From Thermococcaceae archaeon (lineage in GTDB: Archaea > Methanobacteriota_B > Thermococci > Thermococcales > Thermococcaceae), in the NCBI GenBank assembly GCA_030156945.1, contig JASGLT010000001.1, positions 62,001 through 126,000 on the forward strand: a stretch of DNA of 64,000 nt. Direction: 5' to 3'. This document shows, in pieces, positions 15,624 to 24,579 of the stretch (positions are counted from its first letter, which is position 1; the number at the start of each line of letters is the position of its first letter). A program made the translations under genes and the position numbers. Under the pieces are notes generated by a model. The model saw only the letters and a list, made by a program, of their open reading frames with translations. It ran no database searches and was not told the DNA's origin.

Positions 15624-15771
15624 CCTTAATCCCCCGGCCGATAACTAAAATTTCCACAGCAGAAATGATCACGAGACATTATAAATTTTACCCCTCAAGT
15701 GAGATATTGCACTGTATGGATGAGAACAGATAAGTAGCAAAACTAAACAGAATAACAATAAAGAAAAATCC

Positions 15772-16446
15772 TCACTTATTCATCATCAGCCTTATCCTCT
15801 CGGCGGCGTCCTTCGCCTTGTCGGAGATGTTGCTCAGAGTTCTTGCTATGTTGAGGATGTAGAAGCCCTCGCTCCAGTCCATCCTCCCAGCGTTCTGGAA
15901 GACCAGCCTCATGAGCTCGGTGTCGAGGCCGTCGATCTTGTTCTCAACGCCCTCGATCTCGTGGATAATCTCGTGCTCCTTTTCAATCTCCTTCTCTGCA
16001 AACCCGCTCTCGATGACCCTGTCCATCTGGACTATTGCCTCATAGACAAGCTTAGCCGCTTTAATGCTCTCCGTACCCATCTTGAGGATCACTTCCTTTA
16101 TCTCATCCGGGATTTCTCCCGGCTCTTTAACGAGGAGCCACTTGGCGGTGTCCTCAGCCGCATCGGCCACCTTGTCCTGCATATGGAGGTAGATGAGGAC
16201 ATCTTCCCTCGCCACCGCCATCATGAGCTTCGAGCTGAGTGAATCCCTTATCTCCTCCTTTATCCTGTCGGCTACATCCTCAAGCCTGTCCACTTCAACG
16301 GCCAGCTTCCTCATCTCTTCGTAGTTCCCTTCCCTCCAAGCCTGGAGGGCCCTTTCGAGGGTTTCAACCGTCTGAAGGGCTACCTCGGCGTGCTTTATCA
16401 GAGGTTTGAAAGGGCTTTTCGCAAAGAGCTTCGTCCAGACCTGCAT
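15772..16446 (-). CDS. DUF47 / PhoU-like phosphate transport accessory protein
   Basis: About 224 aa from the ATG at 16446 (MQVWTKLFAKSPF), with GGGGTGAT upstream. The all-helical sequence contains the two PhoU-type metal-binding repeats: VDRLEDVADRIKEEIRDSL and, further on, HEIEGVENKIDGLDTELM. Such proteins are encoded with Pit phosphate permeases and are thought to modulate them. The gene starts 4 bp after the permease stop, so the two form an operon. No membrane segment; cytosolic. Confidence 0.85.
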   Translation of the reverse strand: MQVWTKLFAKSPFKPLIKHAEVALQTVETLERALQAWREGNYEEMRKLAVEVDRLEDVADRIKEEIRDSLSSKLMMAVAREDVLIYLHMQDKVADAAEDTAKWLLVKEPGEIPDEIKEVILKMGTESIKAAKLVYEAIVQMDRVIESGFAEKEIEKEHEIIHEIEGVENKIDGLDTELMRLVFQNAGRMDWSEGFYILNIARTLSNISDKAKDAAERIRLMMNK

Positions 16447-16450
16447 GCTA

Positions 16451-17662
16451 TCACCCCACAATCATCAAGACCTTAAACAGGAAGGCGCTTATCAGGGCCG
16501 CCACGGGGACCGTAACGAACCACGAAATGATTATATCCCTAACGATATCCTTGTTTATTGCTTTTACTCCCCTCGCCAAGCCAACGCCGATGACCGAACC
16601 AACTACAACGTGGGTCGTTGAGATTGGGAGACCGAGCCAGCTCGCCACGAGAACGACGGTAGCGGCCGAGAAGTCTATGGTAAAGCCGCGTGTGTTTGTA
16701 AGCTCGGTTATCTTCTTCCCAACTGTCTCCATAACGCGGTAGCCGTAGGTGGCAACTCCAAGCGCGATTCCAAGGCCGCCCATGGCCAATATCCACCTCG
16801 GAACTGGAACCTTCATCCCGGCCATGCCCATGCTGGCCACAGCATATACAGCTGCCACAGGCCCTATCGCGTTGGCGACGTCGTTTGCACCGTGGGCTAA
16901 GGCAACGTAGCCAGAGGTTATGACCTGGACCCTCTTGAAGATGCTCTCAACCCCAATGAAGGGGTCAGAGGACGGGAACTTAACCCTGAGGGTGAGGAAG
17001 AGAATCAGGAACACAACGAGGCCTGCCGGAATGCCGTAGAAGAGCACTCCAGTCTTCAGGCTCTTTCCGTGGAGAACCTTGATGTAGAACATCGTGCCTA
17101 TCACAACGAAGGCCAGCCCAATCCAGAAGGGCGACCAGATTTTGGAGCTTCTAACTGGGTCTTTTCTTTCAAAGATGCTCTTGGTCAGGGCCTTGAAGAC
17201 CAGGAAGGCTATTATTGCACCTATCATCGGAGAGAGTATCCAGCTGAGAACGACCTGCGTCATCTTGCCCCAGTTGACTATTGAGAACCCTGCGTAGACT
17301 ATTCCGTAGCCCACTATTCCGCCTATGATCGAATGGGTCGTTGAAACGGGCAGGCCGAACTTCGTCGCTATCACCAGCCAGATCGTAGCCGCCAGTAACG
17401 CCGCAACCGAACCGTATACAAGAACGTTTGGGTCGGTTATCCTGTCAGGATACAGTATACCCTTCCTTATCGTCTCAGTGACGCTCTTTCCAAAGAAATA
17501 CGCCCCAGTGAACTCCAGAACGCCGGCTATCAAAACCGCCTGTCTCGGAGTTATTGCCTTCGCACCCACTGCCGTGCTCATCGAGTTGGCCGCGTCGTTC
17601 GCTCCTATCGCCCAGGCCATTCCAAAACCAACGATTATAGTTATCAGCAACCAGGGATCCAT
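16451..17662 (-). CDS. inorganic phosphate transporter, PiT family
   Basis: About 404 aa from the ATG at 17662 (MDPWLLITIIVGFGMAW). It carries both signature repeats of the family: GANDAANSMSTAVGAKAI in the N-terminal half and GANDVANAIGPVAAVYA in the C-terminal half, plus the paired GLPVSTTHSIIGG and GLPISTTHVVVGS motifs. Ten or more membrane helices flank a central cytoplasmic loop (KSIFERKDPVRSSK). It imports phosphate by cation symport. The ORF-track start at 17764 runs through the promoter region and is rejected. Confidence 0.93.
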   Translation of the reverse strand: MDPWLLITIIVGFGMAWAIGANDAANSMSTAVGAKAITPRQAVLIAGVLEFTGAYFFGKSVTETIRKGILYPDRITDPNVLVYGSVAALLAATIWLVIATKFGLPVSTTHSIIGGIVGYGIVYAGFSIVNWGKMTQVVLSWILSPMIGAIIAFLVFKALTKSIFERKDPVRSSKIWSPFWIGLAFVVIGTMFYIKVLHGKSLKTGVLFYGIPAGLVVFLILFLTLRVKFPSSDPFIGVESIFKRVQVITSGYVALAHGANDVANAIGPVAAVYAVASMGMAGMKVPVPRWILAMGGLGIALGVATYGYRVMETVGKKITELTNTRGFTIDFSAATVVLVASWLGLPISTTHVVVGSVIGVGLARGVKAINKDIVRDIIISWFVTVPVAALISAFLFKVLMIVG

Positions 17663-17689
17663 GACCGCCACCGGAGGGAACAGAACCGG

Positions 17690-17702
17690 GCTATATAAAT
17701 AT
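17690..17702 (-). promoter_or_regulatory. TATA box of the pit operon
   Basis: Reverse-strand ATATTTATATAGC, centred about 34 bp before the ATG at 17662, leaving room for a short leader with a GGTGG ribosome site. Confidence 0.6.
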
Positions 17703-17760
17703 CTTGCCGCAGTAGAATATATCCAGCTACAAATATCTATATAGCCTAAATAGAAAATGG

Positions 17761-19395
17761 TCAAGGGGAGACCTTCACAGGCTCGACCTTGATGGAGCCG
17801 CCGTCCCCCATGAAGAGCCTCACGTAGTGGTAGAAGCCGCCCTCTTCGGGCTTTGCATAGAGAGGAGCACCTCCACCGCCTGTTATGACGAAGGGGACAT
17901 CTTCGTATGTCCCGTACCAGTATATGTGGATGTGGCCGAAGATTCCAAAGGCTTTGTACTCCCTCATTAGCCCAAGGAGCCTCTTGGCGTCCGAAGGATC
18001 GAGGGTGTGCTCATCGCTCGGTCTCGGATCGTAGGGCGGCGCGTGCATAACTATCACAGGCCTCTCCCCCCGCTCCTTAGCCAGCTCAAGCTCCTTCTCA
18101 ATCCATTCCCACTGTTCATCCTTGAGCCTATACCCGTTCATGACGTTGTTGGCAAAGATGAAACGATAGCCTCCAAGGCTGAAGGCGTAGTCGGTTGGAC
18201 CGAAGAAGTAGTGATAGATGTTGACGCCCTCCCCATTGTACTCGTGGTTCCCAACGGCCACGAATACAGGCTTGTTCCACTTCCAGGCCTTCATGAGCTC
18301 CGCCCACTGGTAGATAGTGCCTGAATACACGAGGTCGCCGCTGTCAATAACAAAGGCACCGTCTTCCCCGTTAATGGCATCCCTGATCTTGAAGAAGATT
18401 TCAGGCTGTTCATCACCGCTTCCCGGCCGGTGGTCGCCGAATGCAAGGACCTTGTAGCCACTCACGTTCTTCGGGACCACCGAGAACTCTCCCCGAGAGA
18501 CAACCACAACCTCAGTTCCCCCGAAATCCGATGACTCAATATGGTCTCCAACAAGCTCCACGTAGTTGGGGTTGATGTTGTCTATCACGTAGGTGAGGGT
18601 TACCCCTTTGTTGTTCTCCACCTTAACGCTCACGTTGAAGCCGAGGGCACGGATGTAGACCTTGGTATCGTTCACAAGCCTGATGAATCCTCCGCTCACC
18701 GTTATATTCTCTCCCTTAACGACACGCCAGTAGTACTGGAATGGCTCGTCGAATATTATCTGGTGGAGAGTAACGAACTCATCCTCCCCTGCGATTCCGT
18801 CGAGGTTAGTGTCACCTATCTCCTTCACGAGTATCCCCTCGAAGTTCCCCGAGCGAACAACCGCCGTCCTGTCGAGCTGGACTTTTCCAGATTTTATGCC
18901 CGAGAGGAAGTTGAGTGCCGCGCCGACCCCCGCCCTGCTCGTGCCGGAGACCACCATTACGGCATTTTCTTCCTTGGAGTTGAATATTGCAACGATGCCG
19001 TGCCAGGGGCCGACGTAGTGCATGCCGTTCCTGTAGGCTATGTAACCGAAAGGCTCGAGCTTCTGGACCTGCACCGGCTTTCCGAAGAGTATTTTCTTCG
19101 AGTAAACGTCCTTCGGAGAGAGAACGAGGATGCCAGTGCCCGGATACTCGGAAGCCGCCCTCACTTCAGCATCGGGGAAGTAGTGCTTCACGAGGTCTTC
19201 GTAGCCATCACTGGCGTAGAAGGTCCCGTTGAAAATTTCATGCCAAGCTGAGAGGACCTTTCCAGGGGCGTAGTCCCTGAAGTTCAACCCATTGCCCTGA
19301 GTGCTCGTTGTTGTGGTCGTGCCCGTGCTGGATTCCCCTATGCAACCGGCTGTGAACACGACGGCCATTATCAAAAGGACAGCAAATTTTTTCAT
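17761..19395 (-). CDS. lipoprotein metallophosphoesterase
   Basis: About 544 aa from the ATG at 19395, 6 bp after GGTG. A signal peptide with lipobox FTAGC is followed by a threonine-rich linker (GTTTTTSTQ). Residues to about 320 form an unassigned beta-rich domain. The C-terminal half is a calcineurin-like phosphoesterase: FGDHRPGSG, DSGDLVYSG, VGNHEYNG, MHAPPYD and GHIHIYWY supply the two-metal site. It probably hydrolyses phosphoesters outside the cell. It lies about 70 bp upstream of the convergent-free pit promoter region on the same strand, so a role in scavenging phosphate for Pit is plausible but inferred. Confidence 0.85.
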   Translation of the reverse strand: MKKFAVLLIMAVVFTAGCIGESSTGTTTTTSTQGNGLNFRDYAPGKVLSAWHEIFNGTFYASDGYEDLVKHYFPDAEVRAASEYPGTGILVLSPKDVYSKKILFGKPVQVQKLEPFGYIAYRNGMHYVGPWHGIVAIFNSKEENAVMVVSGTSRAGVGAALNFLSGIKSGKVQLDRTAVVRSGNFEGILVKEIGDTNLDGIAGEDEFVTLHQIIFDEPFQYYWRVVKGENITVSGGFIRLVNDTKVYIRALGFNVSVKVENNKGVTLTYVIDNINPNYVELVGDHIESSDFGGTEVVVVSRGEFSVVPKNVSGYKVLAFGDHRPGSGDEQPEIFFKIRDAINGEDGAFVIDSGDLVYSGTIYQWAELMKAWKWNKPVFVAVGNHEYNGEGVNIYHYFFGPTDYAFSLGGYRFIFANNVMNGYRLKDEQWEWIEKELELAKERGERPVIVMHAPPYDPRPSDEHTLDPSDAKRLLGLMREYKAFGIFGHIHIYWYGTYEDVPFVITGGGGAPLYAKPEEGGFYHYVRLFMGDGGSIKVEPVKVSP

Positions 19396-19478
19396 ATCCA
19401 TCACCTTCTCGAGTCCTTCTTTCAAATCAGCGGGGAACGTTTAAATATGATTCGATTCAAGTTTCAAACGGTGATACC

Positions 19479-19835
19479 ATGTTCGTAGGGCACTATAAGG
19501 AGGTTCCGGAAAAGGACACCGGTTTTGAAGGAGTGACCATCCGATGGCTCGTTTCTCCGAAACTCGGGGCGAAGAACTTCGCGATGCGCTATTTCGTCAT
19601 GAAAAAGGGCTCCGAGATACCAATACACCAGCACGACTGGGAGCACGAGATATTCATCGTGAAGGGCGAGGGAGTGATAACGGACGGAAAGGAAGAGTAC
19701 CCCGTGAAGGCCGGGAACTTCCTCTACGTTCCGCCAAACGAGCCGCACGGATACAAGGCAACGGGGGAGACTTTTGAGTTCCTATGCATAATTCCGGCCA
19801 AGAAGGAAGCTATTCCTGAGGACGAGTGGGCCTGA
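19479..19835 (+). CDS. cupin domain protein
   Basis: 118 aa single-domain cupin. Motif 1 is PIHQHDWEHEIFIVKGEGVI (two histidines and a glutamate for metal), motif 2 is FLYVPPNEPHGYKATG. About the usual length for small archaeal cupins, which include phosphomannose isomerase-like and sensor proteins; nothing here fixes the substrate. Preceded by GGTGATACC. A GATTCGATTC/ TTTAAATATG stretch about 30 bp upstream likely carries the promoter. Confidence 0.85.
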   Translation: MFVGHYKEVPEKDTGFEGVTIRWLVSPKLGAKNFAMRYFVMKKGSEIPIHQHDWEHEIFIVKGEGVITDGKEEYPVKAGNFLYVPPNEPHGYKATGETFEFLCIIPAKKEAIPEDEWA

Positions 19836-19841
19836 CTTTGA

Positions 19842-19847
19842 TTTTTT
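19842..19847 (+). terminator. oligo-T terminator after the cupin gene
   Basis: Six T residues 7 bp after the stop codon, suitable for archaeal T-tract termination. Confidence 0.4.
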
Positions 19848-19989
19848 CCCTTAAAAAAGCATGGGAGTTCAAAGTCCACCCCCCTGTTTTTATCCCATTG
19901 TCTGTTGAGACCATTTAGAACCCTTAAATCCATTTGCTCCGCTCCACCAAGAGGATTTGCTAAATCCAGAATAGAAAGAGCCCAGAAAG

Positions 19990-20559
19990 CTAACGGCGCC
20001 GATAGCTGTGGAACTTTATCTTTTTCCTCCTCAGGACCTCTACCTCAGGCTTCCTGCTCTTCGGGCGCGGGGTTTCAGACCAGAGGATGGAAAACAGCTC
20101 ATAGGCCACCATGAAGATGAAGACGAGCACTAGGAACAGGATTATGAGGGGTGCGTAGGGCCATATGGCCCCAACCTTGGGGATCACAAGAACAGGCCTG
20201 CCAACCACCTGCTCCGGGTAAACCCTCCATGGATCGGTGTAGTTCCTGTTGTCGCCTTTAGTCCTGTAATAGAGCCTCCCACTCTCATCAACCCCAACGT
20301 CCACGATTCGGTGGAGTATTTGAAAGGTTCCGTTGCCAATCTCCATCCTGTAGAGGATCACGTCGCCCTTACGCAGCTCCTCTGGGGAGACCGGCCTCGT
20401 GACAACGAGGTCGTTGGGGTTTATGTGGGGCTTCATGGAATCGGTCAGAATCACGACGTACTTGAAGCCAAAAACGAAGTTCAGAACCACCACTAATATG
20501 ACGAAGATGAGTAGAGCGTAGGAGACGAGAGAGAGCAGGTCAGTACGACGTTTGAACAT
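19990..20559 (-). CDS. SipW-like signal peptidase (S26B)
   Basis: 189 aa. N-terminal helix, then catalytic VVILTDSMKPHINPNDLVV (serine in DSM), GDVILYRM, and ILHRIVDV whose histidine is the expected general base, then a GDNRNYTDPWRV box. Unlike the short peptidase at 874-1347 it has a second helix near the C terminus (LIILFLVLVFIFMVAY) and a basic tail. ER/SipW-type enzymes of this shape often serve dedicated substrates; the secreted protein encoded next upstream on the same strand (20798-21184) is the obvious candidate, by position only. Confidence 0.85.
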   Translation of the reverse strand: MFKRRTDLLSLVSYALLIFVILVVVLNFVFGFKYVVILTDSMKPHINPNDLVVTRPVSPEELRKGDVILYRMEIGNGTFQILHRIVDVGVDESGRLYYRTKGDNRNYTDPWRVYPEQVVGRPVLVIPKVGAIWPYAPLIILFLVLVFIFMVAYELFSILWSETPRPKSRKPEVEVLRRKKIKFHSYRRR

Positions 20560-20797
20560 TCAACCACCACCCGATTCCATCTACCGGTACTTACCCAAGG
20601 CCTCCATGGGAATCCAGCGTCCAGCATATAAGCTCACTCAAAGGAGGCTAAAAGGTTGACGGTGGGAAGGCATTCAGCCGGAAATCTTAGAAGAGAGTTA
20701 AACCAAGAAAACCACAAGAACAGCCCATTACCAAAAATTAATTGTTAAGAGGCGAAAGGAAAAACTAAAGATACCTCTTCTAAGGCCAGATGTCAAA

Positions 20798-21184
20798 TCA
20801 CTGCCCCTGGTAGACTACATAGACGGTGTCAAATGAGTCCAGAGAGACACTGTTTCCGAAGTTTACATTATAAGTACCGCTACCGTCCAAGTTTATAGTG
20901 TAGTAGTTAACAAGGGTGTTGCCGTCATAGAGCTTGAGGTAAAGCGTTCCTGAGCCAGGGTCTCCGGTTACAGTGACAGTAGCACCCGCAACGTAGTCCG
21001 GATTGCTGGAGTCCATAGTCCACTTAACATCCACGGCACTCACACTGCTTGCTATGACCTTACTTCCCTGGCCAAGCTCTTGGACACTCACATTAATTGT
21101 CGGCACGGCCAGTGCGGCTCCAATTATGGCCAGTACGAGGGCAAGGGCGAGCGGCATTATCTTCTTTTTAGTCGACCTCCTCAT
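20798..21184 (-). CDS. small secreted beta-rich protein, possible SipW-type filament subunit
   Basis: 128 aa. A basic start and one hydrophobic segment (LALALVLAIIGAALA) look like a cleavable signal, with cleavage probably after ALA. The mature part (about 100 residues, VPTINVSVQELGQGSK onward) has no cysteine, is rich in Ser/Thr/Val/Gly and predicted beta strands (TLYLKLYDGNTLVNYYTIN), as in TasA/camelysin-like filament subunits. I cannot confirm that family from sequence alone. It has a strong ribosome site AGGAGGGTGG and its own TATA box, suggesting high expression. Confidence 0.65.
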   Translation of the reverse strand: MRRSTKKKIMPLALALVLAIIGAALAVPTINVSVQELGQGSKVIASSVSAVDVKWTMDSSNPDYVAGATVTVTGDPGSGTLYLKLYDGNTLVNYYTINLDGSGTYNVNFGNSVSLDSFDTVYVVYQGQ

Positions 21185-21232
21185 TTACATCCACCCTCCT
21201 AAAGTTGACCTTGGTGGTAACTCATTACAAAC

Positions 21233-21244
21233 GCCTATAAATAG
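21233..21244 (-). promoter_or_regulatory. TATA box of the secreted protein gene
   Basis: Reverse-strand CTATTTATAGGC about 50-60 bp before the ATG at 21184, which allows a leader of about 25-30 nt containing the AGGAGGGTGG ribosome site. Confidence 0.6.
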
Positions 21245-21355
21245 TTTTCGATATAGAACCTCTTTGGTTCATCTAACGCTTTTGTAGGTTTTACAATCGA
21301 ATCAATTTCTATTTGGGGTGAATTCAATCGTCATCAAATAATTTCCAAAAGATGG

Positions 21356-22633
21356 CTACCCATCCAAATCTCCCCGCAGGTAAGTTGACCCGGCCCACGT
21401 AATCTTGGCCCGGGTTATTTCCCCTTTCTCGCCAGTATCGAGGATTATCTCCTTGTAGTTGAAAGTTCTGGCATCAATTCCGCCCTTTTCACCCGGGCCG
21501 TGCACCAAAACCTCAACTCTCTTCCCCACGTATGTCTGGTTTATCTCGTAGGCTATCTGAAGGCGGAGCCTGTGCAAAATCCTGGAGCGCTCCTTAACCT
21601 TCCACCCCGGCAGCTGTTTCCATTTAGCCGCGATCGTTCCAGGTCTCGGGGAGTACCGGGAGACGTTTATCTTGTCGGGCCTGACCCTCCTCACGAGATC
21701 AACCGTGTTCTGAAAGGCTTCCTCGCTCTCACCCGGGAAACCGACTATTATGTCAGTGTTGAGGTTCAAACCGGGGATTTTCCTCCGAAACTCCCTAACT
21801 ATTTCCTCGAACTCCTCGACGGTGTAGGTCCTGCCCATTCTCTTCAGGACTTCGTTGTCGCCGCTCTGAACGGGCAGGTGGAGGAACTTGTAGACCTTTG
21901 GGTTTTGGTAAGCCTCTATCAGCTCGTCGAGGAACTTTATCACGTGGTTCGGGTTCATCATGCCGACCCTGACGCGGAAGTCCCCCTCGATGGCCGTTAT
22001 TTCTTCGAGGAGCTCTGCCAGGTTCGTTCCGATGTCAAAACCGTAGCAACCTGTGTCCTCGCTAGAAAGCTGGATTTCCTTGTATCCCTTCGCAAGGGCC
22101 TCTTTTATCCACTTGACTACGAGTTCTGGCTTGTAACTCTTGAGGACTCCACGAGCAAACCTCGTCGCACAGTAGGTGCACCCGTTGAGGCAACCCTCAC
22201 TTATCGGGACGACGAAAACTACACCCGACTTCCAGAGGCGTGGGAGTTCGAGCTTGTCTAAGTTTCCCTCCTTCCAGCCCTCAACTGAGACCAGCTTCCC
22301 CCCTCTTTCGGCAACGTCTATCGCCTCAGAGATTCTATCTATGCTCTTGACACCGAGCATCCCGGAGACGCGGGGGTCAATGACGTCCGGATTAACGTGG
22401 ACGAGGCATCCTGTAGCGATGACCTTCTTTCCAGAATCGAGGAGCTCCTTGATTCTCCTCGCCATCTTGTGCTCCGTTGGATCCTTGACGGCACAGGTGT
22501 TTACCACAACGTAGTCAGCACTTTCCGGAGTCTCGGTCAACTCATAGCCCCCTCTAAGCAGAATAGCTTCCATAATCTCCCCGTCTGCTCTGTTCCTAGT
22601 GCAGCCGTAGCTCTCAACGTAAACCCTGACCAT
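21356..22633 (-). CDS. tRNA t6A37 methylthiotransferase, MiaB/e-MtaB family
   Basis: 425 aa, full length. N-terminal UPF0004 domain starts VYVESYGCTRNRADGEIM with further cluster cysteines in VVNTCAVKDPTEHK and ATGCLVH. The radical SAM motif is SEGCLNGCTYCATRFARG (CxxxCxxC). A C-terminal TRAM domain (about residues 360-420) binds tRNA. The archaeal and eukaryotic branch converts t6A to ms2t6A at position 37 of ANN-decoding tRNAs. The ATG at 22633 has no clear ribosome site. It is a single-gene transcript. Confidence 0.9.
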   Translation of the reverse strand: MVRVYVESYGCTRNRADGEIMEAILLRGGYELTETPESADYVVVNTCAVKDPTEHKMARRIKELLDSGKKVIATGCLVHVNPDVIDPRVSGMLGVKSIDRISEAIDVAERGGKLVSVEGWKEGNLDKLELPRLWKSGVVFVVPISEGCLNGCTYCATRFARGVLKSYKPELVVKWIKEALAKGYKEIQLSSEDTGCYGFDIGTNLAELLEEITAIEGDFRVRVGMMNPNHVIKFLDELIEAYQNPKVYKFLHLPVQSGDNEVLKRMGRTYTVEEFEEIVREFRRKIPGLNLNTDIIVGFPGESEEAFQNTVDLVRRVRPDKINVSRYSPRPGTIAAKWKQLPGWKVKERSRILHRLRLQIAYEINQTYVGKRVEVLVHGPGEKGGIDARTFNYKEIILDTGEKGEITRAKITWAGSTYLRGDLDG

Positions 22634-22797
22634 CGGAGCTGGCTAAGGGCAGGGGTTTAAAAAAGGTGCGGGTCATATGTGGGGAACGATAAAACCTTGG
22701 CTAAATCGTTTAGGTTTTAAAAACTGCGTAAGTACCACGAAATAGCACAAAAGACCCAGTTTGAGATCCGGAATATAAGAGAAGAAGAGGGAAGAAA

Positions 22798-23013
22798 TCA
22801 GATTACCTGAGCGAAAGCAAACTTCCTCTTGACTGAGTTTATAACTATGTCCACCTCGTCCCCAACCTGGGTGTTGGGAACAAAGATCACGAAACCCTTT
22901 ATCTTGGCGATTCCATCGCCACCCTTTCCAAGGCTCTCAATCTTAACTCTGTACCTTTCTCCAACCTTAACTGGGGCTTCGTAGCCTCCACCAAACCTAT
23001 CTCCACCATACAT
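22798..23013 (-). CDS. stand-alone TRAM domain protein
   Basis: About 71 aa from the ATG at 23013 ([15 protein letters not shown]), preceded by GGTGTTGG. A glycine-rich start leads into a complete TRAM fold: [20 protein letters not shown], then [19 protein letters not shown]. Small archaeal TRAM proteins bind RNA and have been described as cold-shock-like RNA chaperones. It is separated by 160 bp from the tRNA methylthiotransferase gene, which carries its own TRAM domain. Confidence 0.85.
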   Translation of the reverse strand: MYGGDRFGGGYEAPVKVGERYRVKIESLGKGGDGIAKIKGFVIFVPNTQVGDEVDIVINSVKRKFAFAQVI

Positions 23014-23106
23014 ATCCAACACCAACTTTTCAACTTTCGGGGCTCTTCTGAAGACTCCAGAAGAGTCCCGTTGTTGGGTCAGCGGTAGAGTATATAAAGC
23101 TTTGGG

Positions 23107-23553
23107 TCACTTCGCCAGTTTCTCGGCAAGCTCGACCGCTTTTTGGACCCCTGCTTTTACCTCGTCACTCAGCTCCATGCCCAGGTCTATTTCTCTCGCG
23201 ACTATTCCAATAAAGTAAATCTCCGCCTTTTTCAGCCTCTCATCGAGCGCCATGAGGAGTTTGAGCCCGTCAATGGCACCCATGAAGTGGGCGCTCCTGA
23301 TTTCGGCCTTCAGCTTCTCGAAAATCTCCTCTCCCTTGAAGTGAACCACCTCACCGGGCTTCAGCTTATCGCTCAGGATGGCGTCGATGATTATTATCCT
23401 CTCCTCGCCGTTGTAGTGGTTCGCCAGGCGGAAGATGTCCGTACCAACCTCAAGGACGTTGTAACCCTTCTCAAGCAGAATTCTGCCCGCTTTTAGCCCG
23501 GCTCCGTCATCTTTCATCAGCTCGTTGCCGAGGGCGAGGATGAGTGTTTTCAA
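23107..23553 (-). CDS. NiFe hydrogenase maturation protease
   Basis: About 148 aa. LILALGNELMKDDGAGLKAG is the N-terminal GNxLxxDDG motif whose acidic residues bind nickel, VGTDIFRLANHY and IIIIDAI supply the second acid, and IRSAHFMGAIDG the metal-binding histidine. The enzyme trims the C terminus of a hydrogenase large subunit after nickel insertion. The likely clients are HydA (24812-26098, ending [13 protein letters not shown]) and MbhL. Start uncertain: the TTG at 23553 has GGTGAG 4 bp upstream; the ORF track uses TTG 23565. Confidence 0.88.
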   Translation of the reverse strand: MKTLILALGNELMKDDGAGLKAGRILLEKGYNVLEVGTDIFRLANHYNGEERIIIIDAILSDKLKPGEVVHFKGEEIFEKLKAEIRSAHFMGAIDGLKLLMALDERLKKAEIYFIGIVAREIDLGMELSDEVKAGVQKAVELAEKLAK

Positions 23554-23621
23554 ACTGCTCACCAATTGGGACTCAATTTCCCCCTTAAAAATCCTCGTGA
23601 AAAGACTTAAATAACATGTTG

Positions 23622-23642
23622 ATGACGATTTTTAGTCGTCAT
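23622..23642. promoter_or_regulatory. 21-bp palindromic operator candidate ATGACGA-N7-TCGTCAT
   Basis: Perfect 7-bp inverted repeat with a 7-bp centre, lying just downstream of a TATA-like ACTTAAATAAC (23606-23614 region) and 25 bp before the lipoprotein ATG at 23668. It would cover the transcription start, the classic place for an archaeal repressor. It could also fold as an RNA hairpin. Confidence 0.5.
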
Positions 23643-23667
23643 TAGCATTCAAAGTGGGGGTGTAACA

Positions 23668-24408
23668 ATGAAAAAACGCTGGAAGGTCCTCATCCCCATC
23701 TTACTAATCCTCGTTGCATCAAGCGGGTGCGTAATCAAAATTGAGAACAAAAGAGACTCCGGCTTTACCCTGCTCACCGAGCCCAGAGACGTCAAATTGC
23801 TCACTGATTGGAAAGCGGTGAATCTTGAGCTCCAAGAGACCTTCCTATTCCCCGAAGAAAACCGTTCTCTTAGGGTCACCAGAAACTGGACCCTGATTCT
23901 CATTAAAGTCGGCGATGAGGTTGCAAACTTGAGCGCCCTTCCCCTCGGCAACAGCGTCTACCTCATACCACCTCAAAAAGTGGTTGACGGGCCAAAAAGG
24001 GGCTGGAAGCGTGCAGTTCTATCTGTCGAGCTCAAAAACGGTTCTTCCATCACTTTAGAAGTCTTATGGAGGGGTAAGGCGACCGAAACAATAGGAGCCG
24101 GCCTCAACTTTGAGGCCATAAAGGAGGGAGGAAGCTACACTCTCGTGCCCATTGGAGTTGGAAAGCCAACTTTTTGGGCATTCAACCAAACTTACACACT
24201 CCTTATCCTTCCGGAGGATGTTCCCTCGAGCCAGGCATCCAATTGGGAAGAGCTATTGAGCCTTTGGGCAAATAGAAAGCTTCAGCTCCCAATTAACAAT
24301 GGTAGGACAGATAAGCGACCTATAGCAACCATCTACATCGCCGCAAACGAGAGCCTTGCCTTTTTTGACAGGGTATACTTCCCTTACGAGGAGCTTGAAA
24401 AGGGTTGA
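23668..24408 (+). CDS. lipoprotein of unknown function
   Basis: 246 aa. Signal sequence with lipobox LVASSGC, then a single beta-rich domain beginning KIENKRDSGFTLLTEP. No enzymatic motif; no close family recognised. The ATG at 23668 has GGGGGTG upstream. A perfect palindrome covers the probable transcription start (23622-23642), so expression is likely repressed or switched. Neighbours (hydrogenase protease, VapB) give no functional clue. Confidence 0.75.
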   Translation: MKKRWKVLIPILLILVASSGCVIKIENKRDSGFTLLTEPRDVKLLTDWKAVNLELQETFLFPEENRSLRVTRNWTLILIKVGDEVANLSALPLGNSVYLIPPQKVVDGPKRGWKRAVLSVELKNGSSITLEVLWRGKATETIGAGLNFEAIKEGGSYTLVPIGVGKPTFWAFNQTYTLLILPEDVPSSQASNWEELLSLWANRKLQLPINNGRTDKRPIATIYIAANESLAFFDRVYFPYEELEKG

Positions 24409-24438
24409 GGCCTTTTCTTTCGTTTTCCGGATTTAAAC

Positions 24439-24579
24439 TTAAGTGACCGTTATGACCTCAACTTCCTCCTTCCCAGCCAGAACCTTGAAGTTCTGTGGCC
24501 AAGGAAAAGTCGTGCTCGATGCAGGAGGCAAGAACAGGATCTCAACCAGAACGGAGGTGTCTACCAACGTGTGCCTCAT
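24439..24579 (-). pseudogene. VapC-type PIN toxin, internally deleted
   Basis: Too short for the ORF track. Hand translation from the ATG at 24579 gives MRHTLVDTSVLVEI, an exact PIN-domain opening with the first catalytic aspartate, then jumps to LFLPPASSTTFPWPQNFKVL and ends AGKEEVEVITVT-stop after 46 codons. A functional VapC has about 130 residues; the middle with the other catalytic acids is missing. It overlaps the end of the VapB-like gene in the usual VapBC layout. Confidence 0.6.

Noticed and set aside
18541-19251. 236-aa plus-strand ORF
   Set aside because: Antisense to the metallophosphoesterase gene; no motif.
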